From NCBI RefSeq assembly GCF_040529335.1, contig NZ_CP159534.1:4712001-4776000 (forward strand): DNA of 64,000 nucleotides. The letters run 5' to 3'. The notes beneath the pieces were generated by a model. The model saw only the letters and a program-made list of their open reading frames with translations. It ran no database searches and was not told the DNA's origin. The stretch comes from Streptomyces sp. HUAS MG91 (GTDB taxonomy: Bacteria > Actinomycetota > Actinomycetes > Streptomycetales > Streptomycetaceae). Positions 42,536 through 51,379 of this stretch are shown here, piece by piece (the first letter of the stretch is position 1; every line of letters begins with the position of its first letter). Position numbers and translations under genes: made by a program.

Positions 42536-44104
42536 ATGGTGTTCCGGAGTGAGTACGCGGATGTGGGCGTCGTCGACGAACCCATCCACGACGTCGTGCT
42601 CGGGGGTGCCGCGGCCCGCGGCGACGCCCCCGCCCTCGTCGACGGGGTGGCCGGCACGACCCTCACCTACGTGCAGGTCGACCAGTTCCACCGCAAGGTG
42701 GCGGCCGGGCTCGCGCAGGCCGGGGTGCGCAAGGGCGACGTCGTCGCGCTGCACAGCCCGAACACCATCGCCTACCCGGTCGCCTTCTACGGCGCCACCC
42801 GGGCCGGCGCCTCCGTGACGACCGTGCACCCGCTGGCCACCCCGGAGGAGTTCGCCCGGCAGCTCAAGGACAGCGCGGCGAGCTGGATCGTCACCGTCAC
42901 CCCGCTCGCCGCCGCCGCCCGGCGGGCCGCCGAACTCGCGGGCGGCGTACGGGAGATCTTCGTCTGCGACCCGGCGGGGGACTCCGGGCACCGCTCGCTC
43001 CTCGACCTGCTCGGCACCGACGCCCCCGAACCCCGTATCGCCGTCGACCCGGCCGACGACGTCGCCGCGCTCCCGTACTCCTCGGGCACCACCGGCCGCC
43101 CCAAGGGCGTCATGCTCACCCACCGCAACATCGCCACCAACCTGGCCCAGCTCACCCCGATGATGCCGATGGGCCCCGGCGACCGCATCCTCGCGGTGCT
43201 CCCGTTCTTCCACATCTACGGCCTCACCGCGCTGATGAACGCCCCGCTGCGGCAGGGCGCCACCGTCGTCGTGCTGCCCCGCTTCGACCTCGACACCTTC
43301 CTCGCGGCGATCGAGGAACACCGCATCAACGGCCTCTACGTGGCCCCGCCCATCGTCCTCGCCCTCGCCAAGCACCCGGCCGTGGAGGGCTACGACCTGT
43401 CCTCGCTGCGCTACATCGTCAGCGCCGCCGCGCCGCTCGACGCCGACCTGGCACGGGCCTGCTCGCAGCGGCTCGGCCTGCCGCCGGTCGGCCAGGCCTA
43501 CGGCATGACCGAACTGTCGCCCGGCACGCACGTCGTCCCGCTGGCCGCCATGGACACCGCCCCGCCCGGAACCGTCGGCAAGCTGATCCCCAACACCGAG
43601 ATGCGGCTGGTCTCCCTCGACGACCCGGCCGTGGACGTCGCGACCGGCGAACCCGGCGAGGTCGTCGTCCGCGGACCGCAGGTCATGAAGGGCTACCTCG
43701 GCAGACCGCAGGCGACCGCCGAGATGATCGACGGTGACGGCTGGCTGCACACCGGCGACGTCGGCACGGTCGACGCCGACGGCTGGCTGTTCGTCGTCGA
43801 CCGGGTCAAGGAACTCATCAAGTACAAGGGCTTCCAGGTGGCCCCCGCCGACCTGGAGGCCCTGCTCCTCACGCACGACGGCATCGCCGACGCCGCCGTC
43901 ATCGGCGTCACCGACGACGACGGCAACGAGATCCCGAAGGCGTTCGTCGTCCGCTCCGACCCGGCGCTCACCGAGGACGACGTGCTCTCCTACGTCGCCG
44001 GACGCGTCGCCCCGTACAAGAAGGTCCGCCGGGTGGCGTTCATCGACGACGTGCCCCGGGCCGCGTCCGGCAAGATCCTGCGCCGTCAGCTCAGGGAAGG
44101 GTGA
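42536..44104 (+). CDS. 4-coumarate-CoA ligase-like acyl-CoA synthetase
   Basis: A 522-residue ANL enzyme. Motifs: A3 YSSGTTGRPKGVMLTH, A5 GQAYGMTELSPGTHVV, A7 WLHTGDVGTVDADGWLFVVDR, and A10 RAASGKILRRQLR with the catalytic Lys. It forms an acyl-CoA from a carboxylic acid with ATP. The 522-residue length and the position recall the cinnamate/4-coumarate ligase reported from S. coelicolor (ScCCL, from memory SCO4383), so an aromatic acid is as likely as a terpenoid or fatty acid. GAGGAG lies before the ATG. Confidence 0.92.
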   Translation: MVFRSEYADVGVVDEPIHDVVLGGAAARGDAPALVDGVAGTTLTYVQVDQFHRKVAAGLAQAGVRKGDVVALHSPNTIAYPVAFYGATRAGASVTTVHPLATPEEFARQLKDSAASWIVTVTPLAAAARRAAELAGGVREIFVCDPAGDSGHRSLLDLLGTDAPEPRIAVDPADDVAALPYSSGTTGRPKGVMLTHRNIATNLAQLTPMMPMGPGDRILAVLPFFHIYGLTALMNAPLRQGATVVVLPRFDLDTFLAAIEEHRINGLYVAPPIVLALAKHPAVEGYDLSSLRYIVSAAAPLDADLARACSQRLGLPPVGQAYGMTELSPGTHVVPLAAMDTAPPGTVGKLIPNTEMRLVSLDDPAVDVATGEPGEVVVRGPQVMKGYLGRPQATAEMIDGDGWLHTGDVGTVDADGWLFVVDRVKELIKYKGFQVAPADLEALLLTHDGIADAAVIGVTDDDGNEIPKAFVVRSDPALTEDDVLSYVAGRVAPYKKVRRVAFIDDVPRAASGKILRRQLREG

Positions 44105-44119
44105 AGGGAACCCCACACC

Positions 44120-44863
44120 ATGACAGCCACGCCCCTCGTCCGGCACGACCGCACCCGCGGCGTCACGACCCTCACCCTCGACTCGCCCGCCAACCGCAAC
44201 GCCCTGTCGTCGGCCCTGGTCGGCGACCTCACCGGGCTGCTGCGGCGGGCCGGGAAGGACGGCGACACCCGCGCCGTCGTCCTCACCCACACCGGCACCA
44301 CCTTCTGCGCGGGCGCCGACCTGCGCGACCCGCCGGACCCGGACGCGCTGGTCGGCCTGTTGCGGACCGTCGTGGCCCTGGACAAGCCGGTGGTGGCCCG
44401 GATCGACGGCCACGTACGGGCCGGCGGCCTCGGGCTGGTCGGCGCCTGCGACATCGCGGCGGCCTCCGCCCGCGCCTCCTTCGCCTTCACCGAGGTGCGC
44501 ATCGGGGTCGCGCCCGCCGTCATCTCCATGCCGCTGCTGCCCCGCGTCGACCCGCGCGCGGTGGCCCGCTACTACCTGACGGGGGAGCGGTTCGACGCGG
44601 CGGAGGCGGCCCGCGTCGGGCTGGTCACGGTGGCCGCCGACACCGTGGACAGCGCGCTCGAACCGGTCCTCGACGGGCTGCGGCGGTCCGCGCCGGACGC
44701 CCTGGCCGAGACGAAGAAGCTGCTCACGGTTAAGGTCCTTCAAGCCCTCGACCGGGACGCGGAGGCGCTGACGGCGCTGTCGGCACGGCTGTTCGCCTCC
44801 GACCAGGCCCGGGAAGGGATGACAGCCTTCCTCGAACGACGGGACCCCGCATGGGTGTTGTGA
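44120..44863 (+). CDS. Enoyl-CoA hydratase/isomerase
   Basis: A 247-residue crotonase. The CoA pocket and oxyanion hole are in FCAGADLRDPP and in RIDGHVRAGGLGLVGACDIAAAS. The second catalytic Glu region (FAFTEVRIGVAPAVISMPLL) has Glu in the first usual place and Ala-Pro-Ala where the second Glu often is, so it may be an isomerase or a lyase of the AtuE/HMG-CoA lyase-like branch. Its end overlaps the TetR gene by 13 bases in another frame. Confidence 0.88.
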   Translation: MTATPLVRHDRTRGVTTLTLDSPANRNALSSALVGDLTGLLRRAGKDGDTRAVVLTHTGTTFCAGADLRDPPDPDALVGLLRTVVALDKPVVARIDGHVRAGGLGLVGACDIAAASARASFAFTEVRIGVAPAVISMPLLPRVDPRAVARYYLTGERFDAAEAARVGLVTVAADTVDSALEPVLDGLRRSAPDALAETKKLLTVKVLQALDRDAEALTALSARLFASDQAREGMTAFLERRDPAWVL

Positions 44864-45438
44864 CCCCGCCCAAACAGGACCGCTCGCGCGCGACGCGCCG
44901 CAAGCTCCTGGAGTCCGCGGTGGCCTGCCTGGCCGAGCGCGGCTGGTCCGGCTCCACCGTGTCCGTCGTCGCCGAGCACGCCGGGGTGTCCCGGGGCGCC
45001 GCCCAGCACCACTTCCCGACCCGCGAGGACCTGTTCACGGCCGCCGTCGAGTACGTCGCCGAGGAGCGGTCCACCGCGCTGCGCGGGCTGAATCCGCAGG
45101 GGCGGGCCGAGGCCGTCGCGGCCCTGGTCGACCTCTACACCGGGCCACTGTTCCGGGCCGCGCTGCACCTGTGGGTCGCCGCGTCCAACGAGCCGCAGCT
45201 CGGGGGCCGGGTCGTGGACCTGGAGGCCCGGGTCGGCCGCGAGACCCACCGCATCGCGGTCGGACTCCTCGGCGCAGACGAGTCCGTCCCGGGGGTACGG
45301 GAGGTCGTCCAGGGCCTGCTCGACATGGCCCGGGGCCTCGGCCTGGCCAATCTCCTCACGGACGACGCCGCCCGCCGCCGGCGCGTCATCGCCGAGTGGA
45401 CCGCCATCGTGGATCGCGCTCTGACCCCGTCCCGCTGA
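44851..45438 (+). CDS. TetR-family regulator, probably of this operon
   Basis: A 195-residue protein. Residues 12-58 are the TetR DNA-binding domain (RATRRKLLESAVACLAERGWSGSTVSVVAEHAGVSRGAAQHHFPTREDLF). The C-terminal part is helical with an acyl-CoA-like pocket of unknown specificity (LHLWVAASNEPQLGGRVVDLE). It overlaps the hydratase gene and so is made with the operon; the palindrome CAAGCACGCTTG at 35181 is its most likely target, which would give feedback control by the pathway's acyl-CoA. Confidence 0.9.
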   Translation: MGVVTPPKQDRSRATRRKLLESAVACLAERGWSGSTVSVVAEHAGVSRGAAQHHFPTREDLFTAAVEYVAEERSTALRGLNPQGRAEAVAALVDLYTGPLFRAALHLWVAASNEPQLGGRVVDLEARVGRETHRIAVGLLGADESVPGVREVVQGLLDMARGLGLANLLTDDAARRRRVIAEWTAIVDRALTPSR

Positions 45439-45466
45439 CCGTTCCGGGAACGGCGGCCGCGTCCCG

Positions 45467-45970
45467 CTACCGCGTACTGGTGCCGAGCGGTCCGGGGACC
45501 GCCGTGCGGCGGCTCTCCGCCTGCTGGGCGGCGGTCAGCGCGGTGGGCTCCTCCCGCGTGGAGGGCACCCGGTGGATGAGGTCGGTGACGACGTAACTGT
45601 CGACGTACGCCTGGACCTCGACGATCTTGTCGTCGGCGAACCGGCAGGCCCACACGTAGAAGGGGTCGTAGGCGTTGTCGTCGTTGGCCGTGGCCACCCC
45701 TTCCATGATCACGATCGTCTGCTCCGCGGTTCCGTACATGGCCTTGAGGTCGAAGCTCAGTCCGCCGGACCGGGCGCGCACCTGCTCCAGGGTTCCGTCG
45801 AGGAAGTCCCGCTTGTTCCGGTAGGGGCCGGCCAGGGGGTGGCGGCCGACCATGGTCCATTGCACCTGGTCGGAGACGTGTTCGCCGAAGAACTTGTCGA
45901 CGGTGGACAGATCGCCGAGCAGCTCGAAGATCTCGCGCCGATCCTCACAGGTGCCGTTGCGCTGCGTCAT
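45467..45970 (-). CDS. SnoaL/NTF2-like protein
   Basis: A 167-residue protein. The first 130 residues fit the NTF2-like cone fold (EIFELLGDLSTVDKFFGEHVSDQVQWTMVGRHPLAGPYRNKRDFLDG, FYVWACRFADDKIVEVQAYVDSYVV). This fold is used by SnoaL polyketide cyclases, ketosteroid isomerases and limonene epoxide hydrolases. No decisive catalytic set is seen. AAGGAGT stands five bases before ATG 45970. It is divergent from the aminotransferase gene and shares the gap with the 48-bp palindrome, so it may be regulated with that small cluster. Confidence 0.8.
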   Translation of the reverse strand: MTQRNGTCEDRREIFELLGDLSTVDKFFGEHVSDQVQWTMVGRHPLAGPYRNKRDFLDGTLEQVRARSGGLSFDLKAMYGTAEQTIVIMEGVATANDDNAYDPFYVWACRFADDKIVEVQAYVDSYVVTDLIHRVPSTREEPTALTAAQQAESRRTAVPGPLGTSTR

Positions 45971-46049
45971 GAGACTCCTTGGCTCAGAGGGACGTGGCTG
46001 TTCAGCCTCCCCGCACCGGCCCGCCTTTTTCACGCGCGAACCGCACCGT

Positions 46050-46097
46050 GTGCGTGAACGTGTTGAACGGAGCGCTCCGTTCAACACGTTCACGCAC
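46050..46097. promoter_or_regulatory. Perfect 48-bp palindrome in the divergent promoter region
   Basis: The 24 bases from 46050 (GTGCGTGAACGTGTTG...) are exactly complementary, in reverse order, to the 24 up to 46097, with centre AGC|GCT and no spacer. The inner part GAACGGAGCGCTCCGTTC looks like a TetR-type operator; the outer part GTGCGTGAACGTG...CACGTTCACGCAC adds a second pair of half-sites. It lies 80 bases before the SnoaL-like start and about 50 before the aminotransferase start. Confidence 0.9.
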
Positions 46098-46149
46098 GCA
46101 CTGGTGTCAGTGGTCGCCGGGGCTGGTGGTGATGTGTCGCCATAGAGGT

Positions 46150-47358
46150 ATGGAATACGGCAGTCCGGATCTGTACGACCGACACCGGAAGGTGATGGCG
46201 CACTGGCCCCCGCTCTTCTACTCCGCGCCGCTGGAGATCGTCGCCGGGGAGGGCCGCGAGCTCATGGCCGCCGACGGGCGCCGCTACCTGGACTTCTACG
46301 GTGGGGTGGCGGTCAATCTCCTCGGCTACGCGGATCCCGAGCTGGACAAAGCCGTCAGCGAGCAGATGGCCAGCGGAGTGGTGCACTGTTCGACCTTCTA
46401 CCTGCACCGCAAGCAGGTGGAGCTCGCCGAGGCCGTCGCCGCCCGGTCCGGGATCCCCGACGCCGCGGTCTTCTTCACCACGTCGGGGTCCGAGGCGGTG
46501 GAGGCGGCGCTGCTCGCGGTGCGGGAGTTCCGCGGGGCCGAGCGCGTGCTGGCGGTGGAAGGCTCGTACCACGGAAGGACGTTGGGAGCGCTGGCCTGCA
46601 CCGGCCAGCCCGCCTGGCAGGGGCGGGTGCGCAACCCGTTCCCGGTGACGTTCCTCGACGAGCGGCGGGATCTCTCCGCGGAGGTCGGTGACGACGTCGC
46701 CGCCCTGATCGCCGAGCCGGTGCAGGGAGTCGCCGGTGCGGTGCCGCTGGCGCGGGGCCGCCTGCGCGGCTATCAGGACGTCCTGGCCCCGGCCGGGGTG
46801 CCGCTGGTGGTGGACGAGGTGCAGACCGGGTGGGGACGCACGGGCCGCTGGTGGGGCTACGAGTGGCACGACGTGCGGCCGGACGTGATCGTTTTCGCCA
46901 AGGGGCTGGGGGGCGGCTTCACCATCGGCGGGGTGGTCGGCCGGCGGGAGATCCTGGACGCGCTGCCGATGCCGTCGATCTCGACGTTCGGCGGCGGCCC
47001 GCTGGCGGCGGCCGCGGGACTCCGCGTCGTACAGGCCGTCGAGGAGCGGGGCCTGGTGGCGCACGCGGGCCGGCTGGGGCGGCTCCTCGCGCACGAGCTG
47101 GGCCGCCGCCTGGGCGACCGCGCGCGGGTGCAGGGGCAGGGGCTGCTGCTCGGCATCGCCTTCCACGACGCGGCGGGCGAGCCCGACGCGGCCCTCGCGG
47201 CAGCGGTGCACGAGGAGTGCCGCCACCGTGGGCTGCTGGTGGGCCTGGGCGGAACGGCGGGGAACTGCCTGCGCCTGATGCCGCCGCTGACCTTGACCGA
47301 AGAGGAGGCACGCTGCGGCACGGAGTTGCTCGTCGCGGCGGTCGCCACCTGTTCATGA
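46150..47358 (+). CDS. Class III (omega) aminotransferase
   Basis: A 402-residue PLP enzyme. TTSGSEAVEAALLAVREF (111-128) is the phosphate cup, SYHGRT (139-144) stacks on the ring, VVDEVQTGWGRTG (220-232) has the Asp-Glu pair, and FAKGLGGGF has Lys251 for PLP. Class III enzymes move amino groups from omega- or beta-positions (ornithine, GABA, diaminobutyrate), so it may make an unusual amine building block. It directly precedes the NRPS gene. ATG at 46150 is used; AGAGG is only one base away, so ATG at 46132 is an alternative. Confidence 0.85.
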   Translation: MEYGSPDLYDRHRKVMAHWPPLFYSAPLEIVAGEGRELMAADGRRYLDFYGGVAVNLLGYADPELDKAVSEQMASGVVHCSTFYLHRKQVELAEAVAARSGIPDAAVFFTTSGSEAVEAALLAVREFRGAERVLAVEGSYHGRTLGALACTGQPAWQGRVRNPFPVTFLDERRDLSAEVGDDVAALIAEPVQGVAGAVPLARGRLRGYQDVLAPAGVPLVVDEVQTGWGRTGRWWGYEWHDVRPDVIVFAKGLGGGFTIGGVVGRREILDALPMPSISTFGGGPLAAAAGLRVVQAVEERGLVAHAGRLGRLLAHELGRRLGDRARVQGQGLLLGIAFHDAAGEPDAALAAAVHEECRHRGLLVGLGGTAGNCLRLMPPLTLTEEEARCGTELLVAAVATCS

Positions 47359-47391
47359 CTGTTTTTCGCGACAGGTACTGGAGGAGATCGA

Positions 47392-50300
47392 ATGAACAGC
47401 GAAGCACAGCACTCCGGATCTGCGGAGCGGTTCGCGCTCACCCCGGTTCAGCAGGCCTACCGGCTGGGCCAGGAGGAGGGGCCCCTGGGGGGCGTGGCCT
47501 GCCACATGTACTTCGAGTTCGACGGGACCCGGCTGGACACCGAGCGCCTGGCCGCCGCGGTGGAACAGGTGCAGCAGCACCACGCGCTGCTGCGGGCGCG
47601 CTTCGACGATCTCGACCAGGCCCGCGTCGGCGCCCGCGCACCGGCCGGACTGCGCCCGGAGAACCGGCCGTTGGAGCAGGTGCGGGAGGAAATGGCCGCC
47701 TCGCACCCGGTGATGGACGGCGGCGGCGGGCTGGACGTGCGGGTGAGCGAGCTGCCCGACGGCGGTTCACGGCTGCATGTCGGCCTGGCCCTGATCGCCG
47801 CGGACCCGCCCAGCATCCACACGGTCCTGCGGGACCTGGCGGCCGCCTATCGGCGTGAAACGCTCACGGATCCCGCGGAGTTCGACTTCTCCGCCTTCGC
47901 CGCGAGCCGGGCCGCCGCGTCCGGCGCACATGAGGCACCCGAACAGCTGCCGAACCCGCCGAAGCTGCCGTCGTCCGCCTCCGCCGACCACGTCGTCGGC
48001 GCTCGTTTCGTGCGCCACCCCGTCCCGCTCGACGCCCAGGTGATGGAACGCCTGGACCGCCGGGCCGCGCGGGAGGACGTCGCCGTGACGGACCTGCTGT
48101 TCGCCGCCTTCGCCCATACCGTGGACCGCTGGAGCGAGGTGGACGACTTCGTCCTGAACGTTCCCGACTTCACCCGCCCCGCAGGCGCCGAGGGCGTGGT
48201 CGGCGACTTCAGCACGCTGCGGGCCGTTCAGGTTCCGCTGTCCCGCGCCGACAGCCTGCGAGAAGTGGTGTCCCGGGCCGCGGCGGCCCTGCGCTCCGAG
48301 GCGCCGACCGTGCACGACCTGGTGTCCTGGGCGCGCGAGCGCGGGCAGGACCTGCGCACCCTGGGCGTCGTGTACACCCGGGTCGGCGCGCCGTGGGCGC
48401 CCGCGTCGTGCACGGAGACCTTCGGCCCGATGAGCTGGATGATCTCCCAGACGCCCCAGGTCCACCTGGACTGCCTGGTCGCTCCCGCGTACGAGGGCGG
48501 TCCCCCGGAGATGGCCTGGGACGTCGTCGAGGAGATGCTGCCCGCGCCCGTCGTGGAGGCGATGGCCGGTTACTGTGCCGCGACCCTCACGGCGCTGGCC
48601 GACGGCGACTGGGATCTGCCCGCGGACCTGCCCCTGCCCGACGACCAGCGCCGCGCACGCGCCGACGTGAACGCCACGGAAGCGGAGACCTCCGACCTCC
48701 TGCTGCACGAGGCCGTCCTGCGCCATGCCGCACACGAGGGCGACCGGCCCGCTCTGTTCAGCGACCGCGTCCGCTGGAACCGGACCCAGCTCGCCGATGC
48801 CGCCCTGCGCACCGCCTCGCTGCTCGTGGACCGCGGCCTGAGCGCCGGCGACCCCGTGGGGGTGTGCCTCAGTGACGGCGTGGACCAGGTCCAGGCCGTG
48901 CTCGGGGTCCTGGCGGCGGGCGGCTGTTACGTGCCGATCAGCCCCGAGCAGCCGACGGAGCGCCGTAAGAACGTCCTCAAGCGCGCCGGGGCACGGTTCG
49001 TCCTCTGCGACCGGGAACTGGCGGAGGAGAGCGAGGGCGAACGGTACGCGCAGGACGTCGCGCAGTCGTCTCCCGCGCCCGATGTCCCGGCGGACGCCCC
49101 GCTGTTCTACCTGCCGCTCGCTCTCGCCGACCGGGCCGCACCCCTGAGCGAGCCGGTGCGGGTCTCGCCGCGATGTCCCGCGTACATCATCTTCACCTCC
49201 GGTTCCACGGGCCAGCCCAAGGGCGTGGAGGTCTCCCACCGGTCGGCGATGAACAGCATCCTCGACCTCAACCGGCGCTGGGACGTCGGCGCCGCCGACA
49301 GGTGCCTGCCGATCTCCGCGCTCGACTTCGACCTGTCCGTGTACGAGATCTTCGGCCCGCTCGTGGCCGGCGGCTCCGTCGTCATCGCGGCCCCGGAGCA
49401 GCGCCGCGACCCCGCGCAGTGGATCCGGCTGATGAACGAACACCGGGTCACCGTCTGGGACTCGGTGCCCGTACTCCTCGACGTGCTGCTCACCCAGGCC
49501 GAGGAGAGCAGCGGGCCGGAGTCGCTGAGGCTCGTGATGACGGGCGGCGACTGGGTGCCCGTCGACCTGCCGGGACGCCTGCACGCGCTGCTCCCGCAGG
49601 CACGGTTCGTGGCGTGCGGCGGTGCCACGGAGGGCTCCATCTACTCCAACTTCTACGAGGTCGAGGCGGTCGACGAGGACCGGGCCTCCATCCCGTACGG
49701 CTATCCGCTCGCGAACCAGCGGTACCGCGTCGTGGACTCCGCCGGGCGGGACTGTCCGGACCTGGTACCCGGCGAACTCTGGATCGGCGGCGCGGGAGTC
49801 GCCACCGGGTACCGCAACGACGAGGAGCGCACCCGGGAACGGTTCGTGACCGTGCACGGCCACCGCTGGTACCGCACCGGCGACCTGGGGCGCTATTTGC
49901 CGGGCGCCGTCATGGAGTTCCTCGGGCGCATCGACCATCAGGTGAAGGTGAACGGCTACCGCATCGAACTGGGCGAGATCGAGTCGGTGCTGGGCCGGCA
50001 CGACGCCGTGGCCCGCGCGGTCGCCCTGGTGGCCGGCGAGACGTCCGCCCGGCGCATCGTCACCTATCTCCAGCCGGAGAGCGGGAAGATCGACACGGAC
50101 GCGGTGCGCCGGCACGCGACCCAGTGGCTGCCCGAATACGCGGTGCCCGAGGAGTACCTCCTGCTGCCCGACTTCCCCCTGAACCAGAACGGGAAGATCG
50201 ACCGCAGGAAGCTCGCCTCCTGGACCACGCCCGACGTCGCGGCCGTCACCGAGGAGCCGGTCCGGGAGGGTACGGAGTCCGCCATCGCCGCCATCTGGTC

Positions 50301-50511
50301 CGACCTGCTGGGCCAGGAGGTCCGGGCCCGCAACGTCGACTTCGACCGCATGGGAGGCAACAGCCTGCTGTCCATGCGCCTGACCCAGCGCCTGTCGAAG
50401 ATCGCCGACACGTCCTTCACGCTGCGGCAGGTGCAGAAGGCCACCACGATCGCCGACCTCGCCCATCTGGTCCGCACCACAGGTGCGCAGGCGAAGGAGC
50501 ACACCTCGTGA
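47392..50511 (+). CDS. Single-module nonribosomal peptide synthetase, Cy-A-T
   Basis: A 1039-residue NRPS. The first domain (10-430) is of cyclization type: FALTPVQQAYRLGQ (Cy1), LPNPPKLP (Cy4), VGDFSTL (Cy6), VVYTRVG with Thr329 (Cy7), SQTPQVHLD with Asp360 (Cy8). In the DxxxxD motif only Asp138 remains; residue 133 is Ala. The A domain (450-945) has YIIFTSGSTGQPKG (598-611), FDLSVYEIF and Lys935 (NGKIDRRK). The T domain has GGNSL with Ser991. There is no C-terminal thioesterase, epimerase or loading module. Aligning to the usual pocket positions by eye gives D-L-Y-D-M-G-C-I-Y-K, close to the cysteine code only in part. ATG 47392 is preceded by GGAGG. Confidence 0.93.
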   Translation: MNSEAQHSGSAERFALTPVQQAYRLGQEEGPLGGVACHMYFEFDGTRLDTERLAAAVEQVQQHHALLRARFDDLDQARVGARAPAGLRPENRPLEQVREEMAASHPVMDGGGGLDVRVSELPDGGSRLHVGLALIAADPPSIHTVLRDLAAAYRRETLTDPAEFDFSAFAASRAAASGAHEAPEQLPNPPKLPSSASADHVVGARFVRHPVPLDAQVMERLDRRAAREDVAVTDLLFAAFAHTVDRWSEVDDFVLNVPDFTRPAGAEGVVGDFSTLRAVQVPLSRADSLREVVSRAAAALRSEAPTVHDLVSWARERGQDLRTLGVVYTRVGAPWAPASCTETFGPMSWMISQTPQVHLDCLVAPAYEGGPPEMAWDVVEEMLPAPVVEAMAGYCAATLTALADGDWDLPADLPLPDDQRRARADVNATEAETSDLLLHEAVLRHAAHEGDRPALFSDRVRWNRTQLADAALRTASLLVDRGLSAGDPVGVCLSDGVDQVQAVLGVLAAGGCYVPISPEQPTERRKNVLKRAGARFVLCDRELAEESEGERYAQDVAQSSPAPDVPADAPLFYLPLALADRAAPLSEPVRVSPRCPAYIIFTSGSTGQPKGVEVSHRSAMNSILDLNRRWDVGAADRCLPISALDFDLSVYEIFGPLVAGGSVVIAAPEQRRDPAQWIRLMNEHRVTVWDSVPVLLDVLLTQAEESSGPESLRLVMTGGDWVPVDLPGRLHALLPQARFVACGGATEGSIYSNFYEVEAVDEDRASIPYGYPLANQRYRVVDSAGRDCPDLVPGELWIGGAGVATGYRNDEERTRERFVTVHGHRWYRTGDLGRYLPGAVMEFLGRIDHQVKVNGYRIELGEIESVLGRHDAVARAVALVAGETSARRIVTYLQPESGKIDTDAVRRHATQWLPEYAVPEEYLLLPDFPLNQNGKIDRRKLASWTTPDVAAVTEEPVREGTESAIAAIWSDLLGQEVRARNVDFDRMGGNSLLSMRLTQRLSKIADTSFTLRQVQKATTIADLAHLVRTTGAQAKEHTS

Positions 50512-51263
50512 GCATCACGCTGCCCGAACCGGCCCGTACGTGGCTGAGGCCCCTCGGCGACGCGGGCGACACCGCCCTGGTCTGTTTTCCCCACGCGGGA
50601 GGAAGCGCGAGCGTGTTCGGCTCCTGGAAGAGCCACCTGCCGGAACACCTGGCCCTGCTGGGCGTCCAGTACCCCGGTCGCGCGGACCGCGGCGACGAAC
50701 CGATGTCCGGTCAACTCCAGTCCCTCGCACAGCAGATCGCCATGGCGCTGCAGTGGGCCCGCTTCCCCTATGTCCTGCTGGGACACAGCATGGGTGCCCT
50801 CCTCGCCTACGAGACGTGTCTGAGCCTCGCCGACCTCGGCCTCGGACACCCCGAGCAGCTCATCGTGTCCGCCAGCCCTCCGCCCGACCAGGCCCCGGCG
50901 CGCAGCCGGAGCGACGTCAGCGGCCGGGTCCTCAGCCTGCCCGGGCCCGACGAGGGGGACCAGGAAGCCCGTCAGCACTTCGCGCAGCTCGTGGAGACGG
51001 ATCTCCGGCTCCTGCGGGACTACGAACCCACGGGCCGCCGGGTGCAGACCCCCCTCACCTGCCTGTACAACACCGACGACCCCGACATGAGCGCTCAGGA
51101 CGCCGAAGAGTGGCGGGCGTTCACCACCGAGGACTTCCGCACCCAGGAGCTGCCCGGAGGGCACTTCTCGTGTGTCGAGGACCCGCAGGCCGTGGGGGAG
51201 ATGCTGAGGCAGCTGCTGAGCCCTCGGGGCCAGGCGGCGCGCGGCGAGGCAAGACGGGCATAA
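50508..51263 (+). CDS. Type II thioesterase
   Basis: A 251-residue alpha/beta hydrolase. VCFPHAGGSASVFGSW is the oxyanion region of type II thioesterases. GHSMGALLAYE has the nucleophile Ser94, NTDDPDMS the Asp, and ELPGGHFSCVED the His. It would hydrolyse wrong acyl groups from the NRPS carrier domain and, since the NRPS has no own thioesterase, may also release the product. GTG at 50508 overlaps the NRPS stop in GTGA. Confidence 0.93.
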   Translation: MSITLPEPARTWLRPLGDAGDTALVCFPHAGGSASVFGSWKSHLPEHLALLGVQYPGRADRGDEPMSGQLQSLAQQIAMALQWARFPYVLLGHSMGALLAYETCLSLADLGLGHPEQLIVSASPPPDQAPARSRSDVSGRVLSLPGPDEGDQEARQHFAQLVETDLRLLRDYEPTGRRVQTPLTCLYNTDDPDMSAQDAEEWRAFTTEDFRTQELPGGHFSCVEDPQAVGEMLRQLLSPRGQAARGEARRA

Positions 51264-51379
51264 CGGCTATTATCCGGGGCATACGAAGAAAGAATTCGCA
51301 TTACTGCTGATTGTTGGCCAAATCTTCCCGTTCGGTAATGCAGGTGCCGAATCCGGTCGACGCGATCGCACGGAGCCCC

